A stretch of DNA of 64,000 nucleotides from Chinchilla lanigera (taxonomy: Eukaryota > Chordata > Mammalia > Rodentia > Chinchillidae), in NCBI RefSeq assembly GCF_000276665.1, contig NW_004955433.1, positions 19,249,981 to 19,313,980 on the forward strand. The letters are read 5' to 3'. Positions 46,020 to 58,590 of this stretch are shown here, one piece after another. The notes beneath the pieces are model-generated. The model was not told the origin of the DNA. It was given only the letters and a program-made list of their open reading frames with translations, and did no database searches. Numbering within the stretch: the stretch's first letter is position 1; every line of letters begins with the position of its first letter. A program made the translations under genes and the position numbers.

Positions 46020-47984
46020 ACCTTAAGCTCTCACACAGGAGATAACTCATTCTTAGCCAATCTATTGGGCCAGGAAAATTCTGCAATTAGTGTTAAACAC
46101 AATAGTGATTAGAAATGTGGGCACTTCGCATATTTTTCCCGGTGTTTCTATCCTTATTGCATCTACTGTCACAGCCAGCACATCAAGTGATTTCTGAGTG
46201 AAAGAGTTATGAAAGCTCACTCTAGAATAAGCAATTCCTATTACCTACAAGTTGATGAGAAAAATAGAGAAATCGTCGTTTCCCTTTAAAGAATTTGAGG
46301 AAAAATATTTGAATTTTTCATTAGTCTTCCACATTCAATCAATAAAATATTTGCTATAATAATTAGATACAGAACGGATCATCTTTCCTTTTGACATTGT
46401 GAGGGGACAACTCCATCCATTGTGTGGAGCAGGGGTCAACCTACATGCTTCAGCATGGGCAAAACAATGGCCCATTTATGGCACTGAGACAAAGAGTTAG
46501 GGATGAGAGTATTTAATAAATGTGCACTGGTTTGTAACTTGAATGCAGTGAGAGGTTGTTCTCTTTGTTGCTAAATACCAAAAATATTTAATGTCCATAT
46601 CTGTTAATATAATTTTTAAAATATAGATATTGTACCAAACCTTGATTTTCCACGCATATTTTCATCACCTTGAGAAATAATTGCTCTAATATAATTGACT
46701 CCAATTTAATAAAGCCTTAAAATTCATTCCCATTGGCTTAAGATGGCAATGAACTTTACATGAAATCAAAAGTTTTCCACCCCAAACTTTTCCAGTACTA
46801 CTTTCTCCTCTCCATCCTCTTGCCATTAATTAAGTCAAAGTTTTTCCTATTTCTGGCTTAGGTTCATATAATGACTTCCTAAGGATCTTTTCCATTCTTT
46901 TATTCAATCCTTCTTTTACATTATCTGTGTTGTTTATCTTTCTAAATTTCAAAGCTTCTTTGGTAATTCCCTACCTAGAAACTTCTCAATATGACTCTAA
47001 TTTCTCTCAAGAGTACTTATTTTCTGGTGGTATTGAAAGTCCTTTATAATCCAACATCATTTTGCCTTTCTGCATTTACAGTATCTCATCTGAAAAGATT
47101 TTTATCTCTGATTTTAGTGTTGGCTACTTGGGAAGATAAATTCCACGTAGATTATTTTATTACATTTTTAAATTTAATTTAAACACAAAATGCTAGAAAT
47201 AAAGCTTAGAAGGAGGAGAGACTACAAACATACACAAAAATATCACAGTATAAACACTACAGAAATATAAAATATTGAATATTTATAAAACAGCTGTGCA
47301 ATGCATACTTTTAATTCATGTAAGATGTTCACATCAATGCAGAAACAATGGATTCAAAACTGTCAGAAAAACTGTTTCTTCTTGAAAAATCCTTTTCCAG
47401 ACTTGCTTTTCCTCTGCCTAGACAGTCAAATAATTCCCTGTATTTATAGGACATTTGCAAAAAACTTGGAACAGTATGTAAATTCACACTAAATAATGCA
47501 TAATGCTTACAGGAATCTGTTACCCAACTTGTTGCAGCAGCCATCACATGTGAGAAGCAAAGAGAAGGGCAACTAGAAGTAAAAAGCAGCTGTGTGTCTT
47601 TTTAAAACTAAGGTAGAAGAATGTACATTTTTAATGTCGTAGAATTATAGTCTAAAGCTAAAGGCTGCATTTATTCCATTTACCTCACTTAATTCAAACT
47701 TGTATGGAAGACAAGTTAAAGTTTTTGAAGAGTAATAATCAATTTACTGGGTTCTTGGTTGATATGCTTTTTCTGAGTGTGTGAAATGTAACAACATATT
47801 TTGATGGAATATATTGACTGGCATGAGTAATTGATATACAAATTGATAAGGGTAATCTTTAGAGATGTCAAAACCTGACCCTATACCTAAGGTTATGTTT
47901 TGGTCCTTCTCAATAATTATGAAGTCTTAAAAAAGATATCGAGTATGGTTGTTTATGTTTCACTCACAGAAGGAAATTGATTAA
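46020..47984. other. Unique DNA, no gene seen
   Basis: 46395-46500 ('aggggacaactccatccatt', 'gagcaggggtcaacctacat') looks like part of an old DNA-transposon repeat I could not name. No exon recognised. Confidence 0.45.
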
Positions 47985-48430
47985 CTATGAACCAAGTTCT
48001 AGGCATTGGGCATAGGGTTTGGGATTTATAGTTAGTAAAATATTTTTTCCTGATCTTATGAAGTATACTCCATATTTGTAAAGATATTTTGGTCAAGTAT
48101 TCACGCATTTAATGTAAACTAAACTAAGAGAGTGCTCTAAATGAGATAAAGACAGTTCTATGAAAACACATGCTGATACTTGTTTGACAGTAGTAGTAAA
48201 GGAAAATATCCAGAAAGAAATAACACTTCAGAGGAGATCTGCAAGATGAATAGGAGTGAATGTGAAGAAAGAAGGTAGTCAAGGGTGATAAGGGTAGTGA
48301 AATGCATCGATTGGCATGGGGCCCTGTATGTAGTAAAATTTAACCTCAGTGACCTGGCATGTGTTATGATACTTAACAGAAAAGGGCCTTGCTAAAGTAA
48401 GTGCAAGATTCTGGGGTTATTTTAGATGGG
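47985..48430 (+). mobile_element. Ancient mammalian repeat, copy 3
   Basis: 'ttctaggcattgggcatagg', 'tttcctgatcttatgaagta', 'agagagtgctctaaatgaga', 'acacttcagaggagatctgc' and 'aaaagggccttgctaaagta' follow the same order as copies at 32225 and 40235. Confidence 0.55.
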
Positions 48431-48520
48431 GATATTTTCCTGGGTAATCAAGATGTGTTCAAAAGAATCATGGAGAGGTAGAGAAATCAAAGTCAGAGAA
48501 GGCAACATGATAATGAAAAC

Positions 48521-48541
48521 AGAGAGAGAGAGGACAGAGAC

Positions 48542-48582
<41 letters not shown>
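48521..48582 (+). repeat. (GA)n microsatellite
   Basis: An imperfect AG run of about 60 nt with GGACAGAGACA interruptions. Confidence 0.95.
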
Positions 48583-48585
<3 letters not shown>

Positions 48586-48679
48586 GGTGATAAGATGATA
48601 GAAGCAGGCACAGACAAAGCAATGTTGAAGGAAACACTGATGATGTTGCTGGCTTTCCATATGGAAGACAACTGTTATA

Positions 48680-49168
48680 GTTGATATATTGTGTCAACTT
48701 GAGGAGGCTAGAAGCTTAACTAAGTAATTCAGCAGTTCTACACCTTGGGGTGAAAAGGACATGCCCTTTGGGCTCTAGGATGTTGTTCATTGTGTCAACT
48801 TGAGAAGTTTAAAAGTTCAACTTTAAACCTTAAAGTGATACCGCAAGGGGTCAGGGTCCTTACTTCGTGAACATCCTCAGCTTGTGGAAGAGGAGGGCAT
48901 GGAGATGGTGTGGGAATGGATGGATATCCAATTTACAGTATAAGGAGGGAAAAGAAAAGAGGCTTGCTCCTCCCCTTTTTGCCCTTGCTGTTTTTGCTGT
49001 CTTGTGCCCCTTTGAAGTGCTCCCCTTGTGCCCTGCCACCCTGCCTTAGAGCCAGCTGAGTATAGCCTGAAACCTCCAAAAATTGAAGGCTAAATAAACC
49101 TTTCCTTCCTTAATTTCAGGGGTTGAGTGTTTCATCTCAGCAAGGAGAGAGTTGTAACCAAGACAACA
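48680..49168 (+). mobile_element. LTR, 3' half of the 21770 MaLR family with a different 5' half
   Basis: From about 48965 the sequence parallels 21950-22148: 'ttgctcctcccctttttgcc', 'cctgccttagagccagctga', 'gtatagcctgaaacctccaa', 'ctaaataaacctttccttcc', 'ggagagagttgtaaccaaga'. The left part is unlike the other copy and carries two 'gtgtcaacttgag' blocks 101 bp apart (48691 and 48792). Either an LTR subfamily with another U3 or two elements next to each other. Confidence 0.65.
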
Positions 49169-50310
49169 ACCACAGCCAATGAATGCAGGTGTCCTCTAGA
49201 AGCTGGGAAGGCATGGATGAGGATTCTTCTCCAGACAGTCCTGAATAAATGCATCCTTGCCAATATATTGATACTGAGTACTTCACATCTTCCTAAGTGT
49301 AAAGGTAACATATTTCTCCTGCTTAAGCCACCATGTGTGTAGCAATTTGTTACAGTATCAACAAGAAGTTATTGTAAATGAGATCTACAATGTGGCAGAA
49401 CATTTAGATGAAAAGAACTGTGATGAGATAGAGCTTTGCATATTTGAAAAATTGAAAGAAAGCTGACAATGCTAAAGTACAGAACTCTAAGTCCAATGGG
49501 AAATTTTAAAAATGTAAAAATATAGGTGATTTTAGAAGCCATATATTTCAAATCCTCATTTTATGAGTGAAGATAAAATATTATTTGCTTAAGACCATGG
49601 AATTTATTAATAACAGAACTTTACAAATCACCAAAATGCAAAAATATCCAAATTTTCTCTGAATACAATGTATTTACCTGCTCAATCTGTTACAAAGTAT
49701 GCATTGTCTTCTCCGTAGCAGATTAGAGCAGAGTGGCTGAGGGTCTGTGGAATTAGGAAGGATTAAACAGAGCTGCTGATGTACTGTGTTCTTGTTTGTG
49801 TAATGTCAGTATACTATATCTCTCTGTCAGAATATTGTATGTCTCTGTCACCTTATTACAGGACAAGCTTTCTTCAGGCAAGCAAAGCATCTCAATCCAC
49901 CCATATCTAGAAGCTGCCAAGAGTCTCAACAAAAAGTGTGTTAGCTGAGCAGAATTTATGTTATCTGTTTTAGCTTAAACATGACATATTTATGTAAGGC
50001 TGGTAATGGAATACGGGAAGGTGGATTTACTTCGAGTATACTGACATGAGCTGTGGGAGCCACCTTCACAATGCAAGGTGATGATAGCAACACTGTTAAA
50101 CTTACACTTTGTCATTTAACCCACTCAGCTTTTCCACCAAGTAGAGTATATTTCAAAATGTCTACATTTTCCATGGAGTCATCTTAAAAATTCATTGCTT
50201 GTTTCCAGTTCTTGGAATACAAGCCCTGAACACTTTGGATTAATTTTATCCAAATAAGCACACTCATAGTAAATAATGGGGCAATGTTAAAGATTGGATA
50301 ATTTAAAATA
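49169..50310. other. Unique DNA, no gene seen
   Basis: No repeat, exon or RNA gene recognised. Confidence 0.5.
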
Positions 50311-50720
50311 CAATGGGTGATCAAAATATATTCTGAAAGTTTAATTTTTGGAATTTATTACAATAAAAGACACACACAATTAGTCTTCCTCAATATAATT
50401 CCTCTCCCTTTGAACACATATTCTATCATTCTTGTCACTTTCTGAAACAGTTCTAGAAGTTCCGTTTCGTGAGCATCTTTAGTTGTGCTGCTGTGGCTGC
50501 CTCGATATCCTTACTCAGTTGAAGAAGTTTACCTTTCAGGATTATTTTGACTTTGAGGAAGAGTCGTAAGTCGTACAGTACCAGATCCAGTGCATAAAGT
50601 AGGTAAGAATACAAAGGAATATTTTTAGGTGACAGAAACTGTCATAAACATTTTGAATTGGTCTTGGACATGGAGACAGCGACACCAGCTCAACAAATAA
50701 CACTCTGAAAGACACTTTCA
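50311..50720 (-). mobile_element. Mariner DNA transposon fossil, transposase 3' part
   Basis: The minus strand reads, through stops and frameshifts, as the C-terminal part of a mariner transposase. QFLSPKNIPLYSYL, then ALDLVLYDLRLFLKVK and LKGKLLQLSKDIEAA, correspond to the known 'FLxxKxIPxLxHPPYSPDLAPCDFFLFPKxKxxLKG' stretch. The third catalytic Asp region (SPDLAPCDFF) is present but mutated to ALDLVLYDLR. A putative terminal repeat 'caatgggtgatcaaaatata' sits at 50311 directly after a TA. The other end is not found, so the copy is truncated and dead. Confidence 0.75.
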
Positions 50721-52386
50721 GAACAGTTCCAGAAAGTAGAAAGGAAAACTGAATCAGTTTGCTCAAAGCAATAGGGAGTATTTGAAGAGGCATTAATGGC
50801 AATGTGTTTTATACTGTAATACATATATTAAAAAATTAAATGTTTGCCATATTTTTAATCACTCCTACCAGTCTAAGTATTTGTAAATTACATAACATCT
50901 GCCAAGGACCCATTCAACAATCATTTATTGAATGAATAAGATAATTAATGAATGAATAGTTACTGAGTGTAGGTAGAGCAAGGCAGTGAGTGTGGGGCTG
51001 CTGGGATACACCAAGTGTGAACTGTACAGTTTGTGCCAAGGTACGTAAAATCCCGGATTTCAAAGCCTTACTCAATAATCATACTACACCAAGCTAACCC
51101 TTATAAACACATTTCTTTCACCTGGAAAGTTATGACACTAATAGGTATTCTGTCCCACAATTGGGTAATAAGTGGTTACAGCTTTTCAAATTTCCATTCA
51201 AATAAATTCTTCACAAAATAATGGATTTATTGTGGACATCAGTGTCAGCATAAATGTTAAGTTATTAAGAGAGATTTTATTGCGTGGTTTTTAAAATTTT
51301 AGTACTTCTGTTCTGATATTGTTCTTCATCCACGAACTATCACTAAAACTTTCTGCGTCAATCACCATAAATGGGGACACACACAGGAGGAATGAAAATA
51401 CTTCCTTTTCTCTCAGAAAAGTGTAGTTCACACACTTTAAGGTTGTACATTGGGCTACACTACAATTCTCAATTTCTACACCACCAGTCTCTTTTACTGA
51501 TTTCTAAACCACACTCACGGATATCCCTTCTAAGAACTTCAGAATGACACAGACTGGGTGCCTTCCAAAAAGAAGACATCTCTCGCCTATATTTTCCCCT
51601 TTGTTGTCTGTTGGGAGCGTCTAGTGTTGACATCTGAGAACTGAAACACGTACTCAGGGAGCTTGTGATGATGCCTTTCAATCCTGCTCATGAGACTGCA
51701 GCGGCAGATGGCATAAATCTCTCGTGCCTAAATTGTTTTTCATAGCAGTCGTTACTTTGTCAATTGCAAACAAGATAAGGTGAGTAAAACTGTAGTGCTT
51801 GAAATAAAAAAAATACTCTGTTCAATTCAGAGCTCTAAATCGTACAGATTTCGGACATGGGTAGACAATGTTTCCTCTCTGGGTATCCACACTGTCATTT
51901 GTACAGCAGTACACTGAAGAGGCCCATGGAGATTGTCAAGTTAATAACACAGTACTCTCCCTCTATGAAAAACAGACCACGTTAGTCTGACTGATTTAGA
52001 AACATAATCCCCAAATTTGCCATTTTATAGTTCCAAAATTTAGGCTATGGTGCCACCTTTATTTGCAAATTTAAAAACTGAAGCTTTAATGGGCAATTGA
52101 CTCACTAAAAAGTTGTTGAGAGCTTTAAATGAAAAATAATACGTCAAATGAATGGCCCAAGAATCTGGCAGGATGGCAGACTAAGTTAACTTAAATCCCA
52201 CCAGAAATAAATCTTTAGACATGTTGGATAACATGCAGCAACAATCGATAATGTGAGTCCTAGCTGAATTCAATAGCAAATTAAATCCTAATATGTAAGA
52301 AATAAAAATGGAATTTGAAGTGAAAGCATGAATTACAAGAATTAGCAGTGTGGCTGACTTCAGAGCTGGCTAGCAATACATGAAAT
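50721..52386. other. Unique DNA with one candidate conserved block
   Basis: 51640-51880 is repeat-free with CpGs kept in an AT-rich setting ('gactgcagcggcagatggca', 'atagcagtcgttactttgtc'). Nothing else recognised. Confidence 0.4.
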
Positions 52387-52472
52387 AAAGAAGGAGGCTG
52401 AGGAGGAGGTGAAGCAGGAAGAAAAGAAGAAAAAGAAAGAGGTAAAAGAGGTGAAAAGAAAGAAGATGAAAA
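52387..52472 (+). repeat. Polypurine tract
   Basis: About 85 nt almost wholly A and G with scattered T and C; GGAGGA then GAAAAGAAG words. Confidence 0.8.
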
Positions 52473-52612
52473 CAATGTCCTGAGTCAAGTTTGTAAGAAA
52501 TCGCACCAAAGTCTTCATACATAATTTTTGAGAACTTTAAATTGTTTCATTTAGTGAAGTGAAAATTTCTACCTAACAGAGATGGCAAGGCAGGCTTACT
52601 CTTTCAGTTTAG

Positions 52613-52616
<4 letters not shown>

Positions 52617-52655
<39 letters not shown>
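52617..52655 (+). repeat. (AC)n microsatellite
   Basis: About 19 AC units. Confidence 0.97.
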
Positions 52656-52657
<2 letters not shown>

Positions 52658-53325
52658 GGTGCATACATACACAAGTACATATGAACATAAACTAAAATTG
52701 AGAAACTGAGTGGGTTCATTATCACATAGGCCAAATGTATACTCCCCATATGCTTCAGCGTACAGAAGTTAAGAAATTAACATAAAGTTTGATCTTGCTG
52801 GATTGGTGACACATTCTGGGTGCCTGATAAAGCAAATGTAAACCTCACTTAAAGTTCATTCTAGCAAAGATAAGCGGCTTTCACAGAAAGAGCCTCTGAT
52901 TATTCTAATACATGATCTACCACTCCAAAGCGGGTGAGATAGCTTTCAGTCACATGTGAGATTAATCAGGCCCAGCATATCAGAGGGTTCAGATCTCAAG
53001 AATATCATATGATAGAATTTTTATTTAACAAGAGATTATAAAATAGTGTATACAGTTTAAGCACTCAAAAATACAGAAATGCAAAACAAATAATAATTCC
53101 ATGGAAAACAGAAAAAGCACACAAATCGGTACAACTAAAATGTAAATGCACAAAAAATAAATTTTCTGAAACAACTGAAAGGGATAATAATGAAATAGGA
53201 TATATATTTTCTACTCGATGAAATAAAGAGAAGATAAAAACATTGTTAAAAGAAATATAGGAAAGAATAAAAGAGTCCAACATATAATTAAGGTGGAATT
53301 TTAGATTGGGTATATATAGGAGATG
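52656..53325. other. Unique DNA, no gene seen
   Basis: A 121-codon minus-strand frame overlaps its right end (53065-53430) but runs into AT satellite and has no recognisable domain. Confidence 0.5.
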
Positions 53326-53548
53326 GAAATAAAAATAATTATATATATTATATATAATATAATATACAATATATAATATAACATAAACTGTATAATATGT
53401 AAAATATATGATATAATATGTAAGTATCATATATAAGTAGATAAGTATATAAGTGTTATATATTATAGATTGTGTATTATATTACATATCATATGTCATA
53501 TTGTAGATTGTATATCATATGTCATATGTCTTATATCATACATCATAT
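53326..53548 (-). repeat. AT-rich satellite within L1 3'UTR
   Basis: About 220 nt of tata/catat words with local 'atatcatatgtcata' repeats. It sits at the point where the two other copies of this L1 3'UTR also carry AT- or AC-rich simple sequence. Confidence 0.75.
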
Positions 53549-53885
53549 ATTCCTTCTTTCTTTTCTCTTTTCTCCCATCCCAATTGTTCCTTCCCTTTGA
53601 GCAGATTTCTTTCCCTTTCATAATATCTATTGTAGCTTTCAGACTTTATTTTCTCTTTCAGTTTTTTACACTAGAGAAGCAGTGTGATATTTACACATAC
53701 TGAGTGTGAGTCTGATTTATTTCACTTGTGAGTATGGTCTCTAGTTGCACACATTTACCTATTAGAGCCTCTAGTTTATCTTTCTTTATAGCTGAGTGAT
53801 ATTCCAGTGTATAAAAATACCACATATTTTTTATCCATTCCCCTGTTGATGAGCAGTTGGGTTGTTTCCAAGATTTTGAACAAAA
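53549..53885 (-). mobile_element. L1 LINE 3' end, third copy of the same 3'UTR family
   Basis: Reverse-complemented, 53550-53690 gives 'ctagtgtaaaaaactgaaag' and 'acaatagatattatgaaagg' then a purine-rich stretch, in the order seen at 2150 and 6975. 53700-53885 is the L1 3' coding side ('tatagctgagtgatattcca' and 'atccattcccctgttgatga' on the plus strand). Confidence 0.85.
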
Positions 53886-54222
53886 TTTAAAACATACAAA
53901 ATATGAGCTTTCTTCTCATGCAGGTATTTTCTCAGATATTAAGAATATATTCCATTACAAATTTATACTTTTCCAGTAAATCTTGAAACTTATATGGCCA
54001 AAAACAAAAGATATGAAGAGTTGATTTGAGGCAATGGACTGAAATAGAAACACAAATTTGTAGAAATTTATGGAACAGGCATGAGAAAAAGCCTGAGAAC
54101 ATACAGAGCCTATTCAGGTATATTTACTTTTTCAACAAAATAGAGGAAGCACTCCATGATATTTGACAAAAAGACCAAACTGGCTGTCCTTTCCTAGAGT
54201 TTGAAAATATTCTTTTGTTTCT
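53886..54222. other. Unique AT-rich DNA, no gene seen
   Basis: Nothing recognised. Confidence 0.5.
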
Positions 54223-54595
54223 TAAATCTGCAGAGTGTATGATATTTCCAACCAAAAGATTTGTAACTCTAACTGGAGTGAAGAAATGTTTCCATGCTAC
54301 AATTTTCAAGTGAGTGACAGCATCTTTTTCAGTATCTCCATAAGAGAGAAGAAACATCTATTCTAAAGTACAAGCAAGAATTATCTCAGCATAATATTAT
54401 TTCAAAAATTCTGCTCAGTTTATTCTATTTACAACCAAAATATTTATAACTTGAAGTGGAGTAAACAAATTTTTCCACACTCTAGTATTCAAGTGAATGA
54501 CAGCATCATTTTCAGTAACTCCAAAAGACAGAAAAGGCATCTATTCTAAACCACTAGCAATAATTATCTCATGTAATGTTTTCAAATTGGACTGT
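54223..54595 (+). repeat. Diverged 183-bp tandem duplication
   Basis: The block 'accaaaagatttgtaact' (54251) returns as 'accaaaatatttataact' (54434). After it 'ggagtgaagaaatgtttcca', 'caagtgagtgacagcatctt' and 'catctattctaaagtac' return in the same order as 'ggagtaaacaaatttttcca', 'caagtgaatgacagcatcat' and 'catctattctaaaccac', 183 bp later. Many point differences make the duplication old. Confidence 0.9.
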
Positions 54596-57439
54596 GTGAT
54601 CAAAATGGTCCCATTGCTATAAACAAGGAATTGGCCATACAACAGGGTCACATGATCAGTCTCTTCCTAATCACAGGAGAGTGTGACAGAGGCGCAGCTC
54701 TTCAAGCAAAATATAGTGCTCATTCATGAGAAAAAGTCAGCTGAAACAACTAAAAGATATTCAGTACAATGCTAGCTTAAGAAAACTAAATTTGAACTTG
54801 TATATTTCTTTTCCTGCATGGTCTATAACTAGGATAATCTCGGTATTCAATTTTAAAATTCCTTCTTCAAAGCGATCCCTGTGCCAATGATGCTGAGGTC
54901 AGAAAAATAAATAATTTGGAACCCAGGGATCCAAGGGCCAATTGGAAAGAAAGTGGTAATGGAAAGCATATCAAGAAATTTTAGGGAAGTAGCTAGAGAA
55001 GAAGGTATGTTGAAAAAAGAAAGTGCATTAGATTAGGAGGAATATGGAGAAACATGAAAACTTTTTCAGATGATGCTATTTTGAGACACTTAGACTTATA
55101 GATTCAGTATTAAGGTAATATAGAACAGGAAGTAAAGCAAATACTGCATCAGAATCCCAAGGAGAAACCAGAAGCTACCCTTATATGCAGCTTTCTTGCT
55201 GCTTTAGTCATACAGGAGATGCATGGCAGCTGCAGAATAAGTCAAAGACCTATGAGTCACCTTGACACCAGGGAGTGATAGGCTCAGCATCCCATTTGTC
55301 TTGGATACTTTTTGAGGCATGCACACATAAGGTCTGCAGGCTGGTGACAGCTGTCCTTTTCTAGAACAGGGAGCTCACGACAAAACAACAGACAACTGCA
55401 CTTCAACACATTTATCTTCACTTTGTATTCTCCAATGTATGGCACTGTGAGAAGACAGACCCAAGAGCAGTTTTCCATGCACATCTGTGTCAACTTAGTC
55501 TTGATGTTTATCTTTTACTTTTAAAACTTACGCATACACTGCACAAGATAAGGACATGAAATCTAGGAGAATATTTCTACACCCTACACAATTAGAAAAG
55601 AACAGAATATCACTTTAGAAAGAATTCTCCCATGTGTGCTGAGTTGCTTTCAGTAACATTCGATTAAGGGCTGGTCCCACTTCAGTGTGACCGCCTATGA
55701 GCTGAGATTCCCTTATTCATAGACAGGCTCACATTCTGACCTTCTGGGAAGGGCATAATTTTGGAGAAGTGTTATTTATCCTTTATCAGTCCATGATCAA
55801 TGGCCTTGAAAATAACCACTGAATAAGCATTTATGTGTATGCTTCTGAAAGAAAACGTGACAACGTATTGAACTAATAGACCTCATGCTTTATGTGCAAC
55901 TGAACAGAAAAGCTGAAGTGAAAATATTCAAACATGACTCAAATATGACTGTGTCTCTACCTTTGACTTCTGACATAGCTCAGGATTGTTATTTGCCTGG
56001 AGTCCTTCTGAGATTGCTGCAGACTCATTTGTAGTCACACTCCTTCTGCTTTGTTAGAGACTAACCAAGACCTTCCCATCTGCTTAGACTGACCAGTTTT
56101 AAGAAGCCCAGAGGAAAGATAGTTTTACAGAAGTAGCAATGCTGTAGTTATATATCATGGTGAGAGGAGAAGGACCAAAGAAAGCAGGTAATTCTCCATT
56201 CCTTTTCTATGTTGAATGGCAATTTATCATCTTAAATGTTAGAGAAGATAAAAGAACATCATGCCGCTCTTGGTTTTTCTGTCTCTCTGTCCCACAAATA
56301 TCCATCTCCATATTAAGAATGTTTTCCAATGGATGTATTTCTCCACATAGCTCCATGACCCTGCTTTCTTTAATTGATCCACTTTTCTAATTGATTATCA
56401 CTGTCAAGTAAGACTACCCTCCATGACACCAGACAGTTATGTTGGTTTGCCATTCTTTATATTTTACTCTTTAAAAAACTGCAATACTATATATCCACTT
56501 GTGTTAGTCTTACATTACCATTTATTTATTACTTGGCCTCTCAAGAATGCAAATATTTCAACTTGTGCACATATAAATAAATACTCATGAAAATAGACAT
56601 GAAGCACTTTATAGACATTTCTTTAAAGGTATAAAAATGAATGCATAGACATATTAGCAAATATTGTTTTCTAAATACATACATAAATTTAATAAGGGCT
56701 TTATAGTTTTACTGTAAAATTAAAACACTGCAAGTCATTTATACATTAATATGCATAGGATTTTCAGAGATGTGACAGATACTGTTTCAAATTATTTCAT
56801 TGGATATAGTTTCAGGTGTGTATCTGTTATGAATAAATAGTATAAATAATGGTGATTTGCTTGCAGATTGTATTTAATATGTCTCATAGTAAATTTTTGC
56901 CATTGTTAATTAAATGACGATCATCACTGAAATATTGGTCACAACATTGTAGAAATTCTTACACTTGGTAAAAAAGTAGAAAATACAAAGTATAAAATGG
57001 ATTAGGCTGTGTAAGAAGAATTGTGTGCCGGATTAGCAATACGTGAATGTTCTTTTCTTCCTCTTTGAAGTTTTAAGATAATTTATACAGGTGTATGAGT
57101 TTAAAAAATAATTTTACTCTCTCCACCTGTGATTACTGCCAGGCACTTAGGAAGTCAGCAGAAAGCTCAGCAAGCATCCAAAGCAAGTGGAGGCAGCTGG
57201 GCTGCAGCATGTGGAATATCTGGGGAGGCAATGGTATGAAAGCTATCAGCCCAGCCTATGACACTTCAGATATACAGGGAAAAAGAAGGGTGCTACTTTG
57301 TCTGTGGCACACCCCTGTTTGCTAATAGAGCTATTTTTACATGAAGATAGCTTTTCCCAAGGTAGAAAAGACGTAACTTGGAGTTATTGGAATAATTTAA
57401 ATTTATTCTGTGTCACTTGAATTGCTTTAGCTGCTTTAT
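54596..57439. other. Unique DNA, no gene seen
   Basis: No repeat, exon or RNA gene I can support in this stretch. Confidence 0.5.
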
Positions 57440-57880
57440 TCACTTGACCCTGGACAAGTCATTTAACTTCTTCTGTATGCAGAGCCGTGGCTACTAACCT
57501 AATTTAGAAATAAGCAAATTAGTTTTCACAGTGGAGTATGTATCTATTCAAATATTCTAAAAGGAGGTTTTACATATGCAGACAGATAGATATTTGTCTC
57601 GGTATTTGCATAGGTAATGTATCTAACTTACAGAGTATATTATTTCCAGAAGGGCTAGAAGAAAGTGGCCAGTTGTCCAGGCTTAGAATTCAGAAAGATG
57701 TATATTTGAAAACTGGCTTCGCTACTTACTTCCTGTGTATTGGCTCATGCTCATGCACCTCTATGAACCTTACTTAATCTTCACATCAACCCTTTATTCC
57801 ATCAATCAAGGTCATCCTTGATTTTCAAATGAATAAATTAAGGTAATTACATTTATATTACTTAGCACATGGTAAAAAAA
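57440..57880. mobile_element. MIR SINE scraps in both orientations
   Basis: 57445-57480 ('gaccctggacaagtcattta') and 57710-57745 ('aactggcttcgctacttact') are reversed MIR core. 57772-57870 ('cttaatcttcacatcaaccc', 'aaatgaataaattaaggtaa') is forward MIR. Confidence 0.5.
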
Positions 57881-58429
57881 AAAATCTTCAAATGCTCATT
57901 GAACCCCTACTGCTGGATTCTCTCTTGTTCTCCAAATATACATATATATGTAATTAGACACAAGATTTACAAAGTTTAATAGAATACAGCTTCTTTCCCA
58001 GACATGCTAATAGTCTAGAGGGAAAAGTTAGTATAGGAAGATCGTTTACTAGATGACAACTCTCCCAGAGTTAGAAATACAGAGTAACATTCCCACCATG
58101 CACACAGCTTCTTCCAAAGTCCCTACTGGAAGTCACATGCTTCCTATACTTTCTAGAATGTTTAGTTAGGGCTAGCTATATTGGTTGAGGTCTTGGTCAT
58201 TTTCTTATTTCTGTAAATCTCTAGTTTAAAAATAAAATCTAAATCTAAAGTTTGAAAAAAAAAAGCATTGGGGTAAAGTAGTTACAAAATAGAATCAGGG
58301 ATGGCTTTTATGTGATTAATACATGGCATGGTGCAAAACACCTGAGAGGAGAGCTGTAAGGCACCCCACACCCTCAACAAGGAGCCACAGGCAAGCTTTC
58401 TGCCTAAGTCCTCTAATCCTATTGATCCT
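57881..58429. other. Unique DNA, no gene seen
   Basis: Nothing recognised. Confidence 0.5.
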
Positions 58430-58590
58430 GCCTGAAAACCAGTGAGGCCGGTTCACAACGCAGAAGGGTGGCGATCGGCAGCAAGTGCACACGGCAGGCA
58501 CTGCACGCTTCGGGAAACTTAATCATATAACCCTCTCCATTACTCACGAAATCAGTCGCTGTCGATACTCCAGCTACGACCTCCCTGCCT
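58430..58590. promoter_or_regulatory. Small CpG cluster, candidate regulatory sequence
   Basis: About ten CpGs in 140 bp ('gaggccggttcacaacgcag', 'gtggcgatcggcagc', 'cagtcgctgtcgatactcc') in otherwise CpG-depleted DNA. Repeat-free. No gene evidence. Confidence 0.3.
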
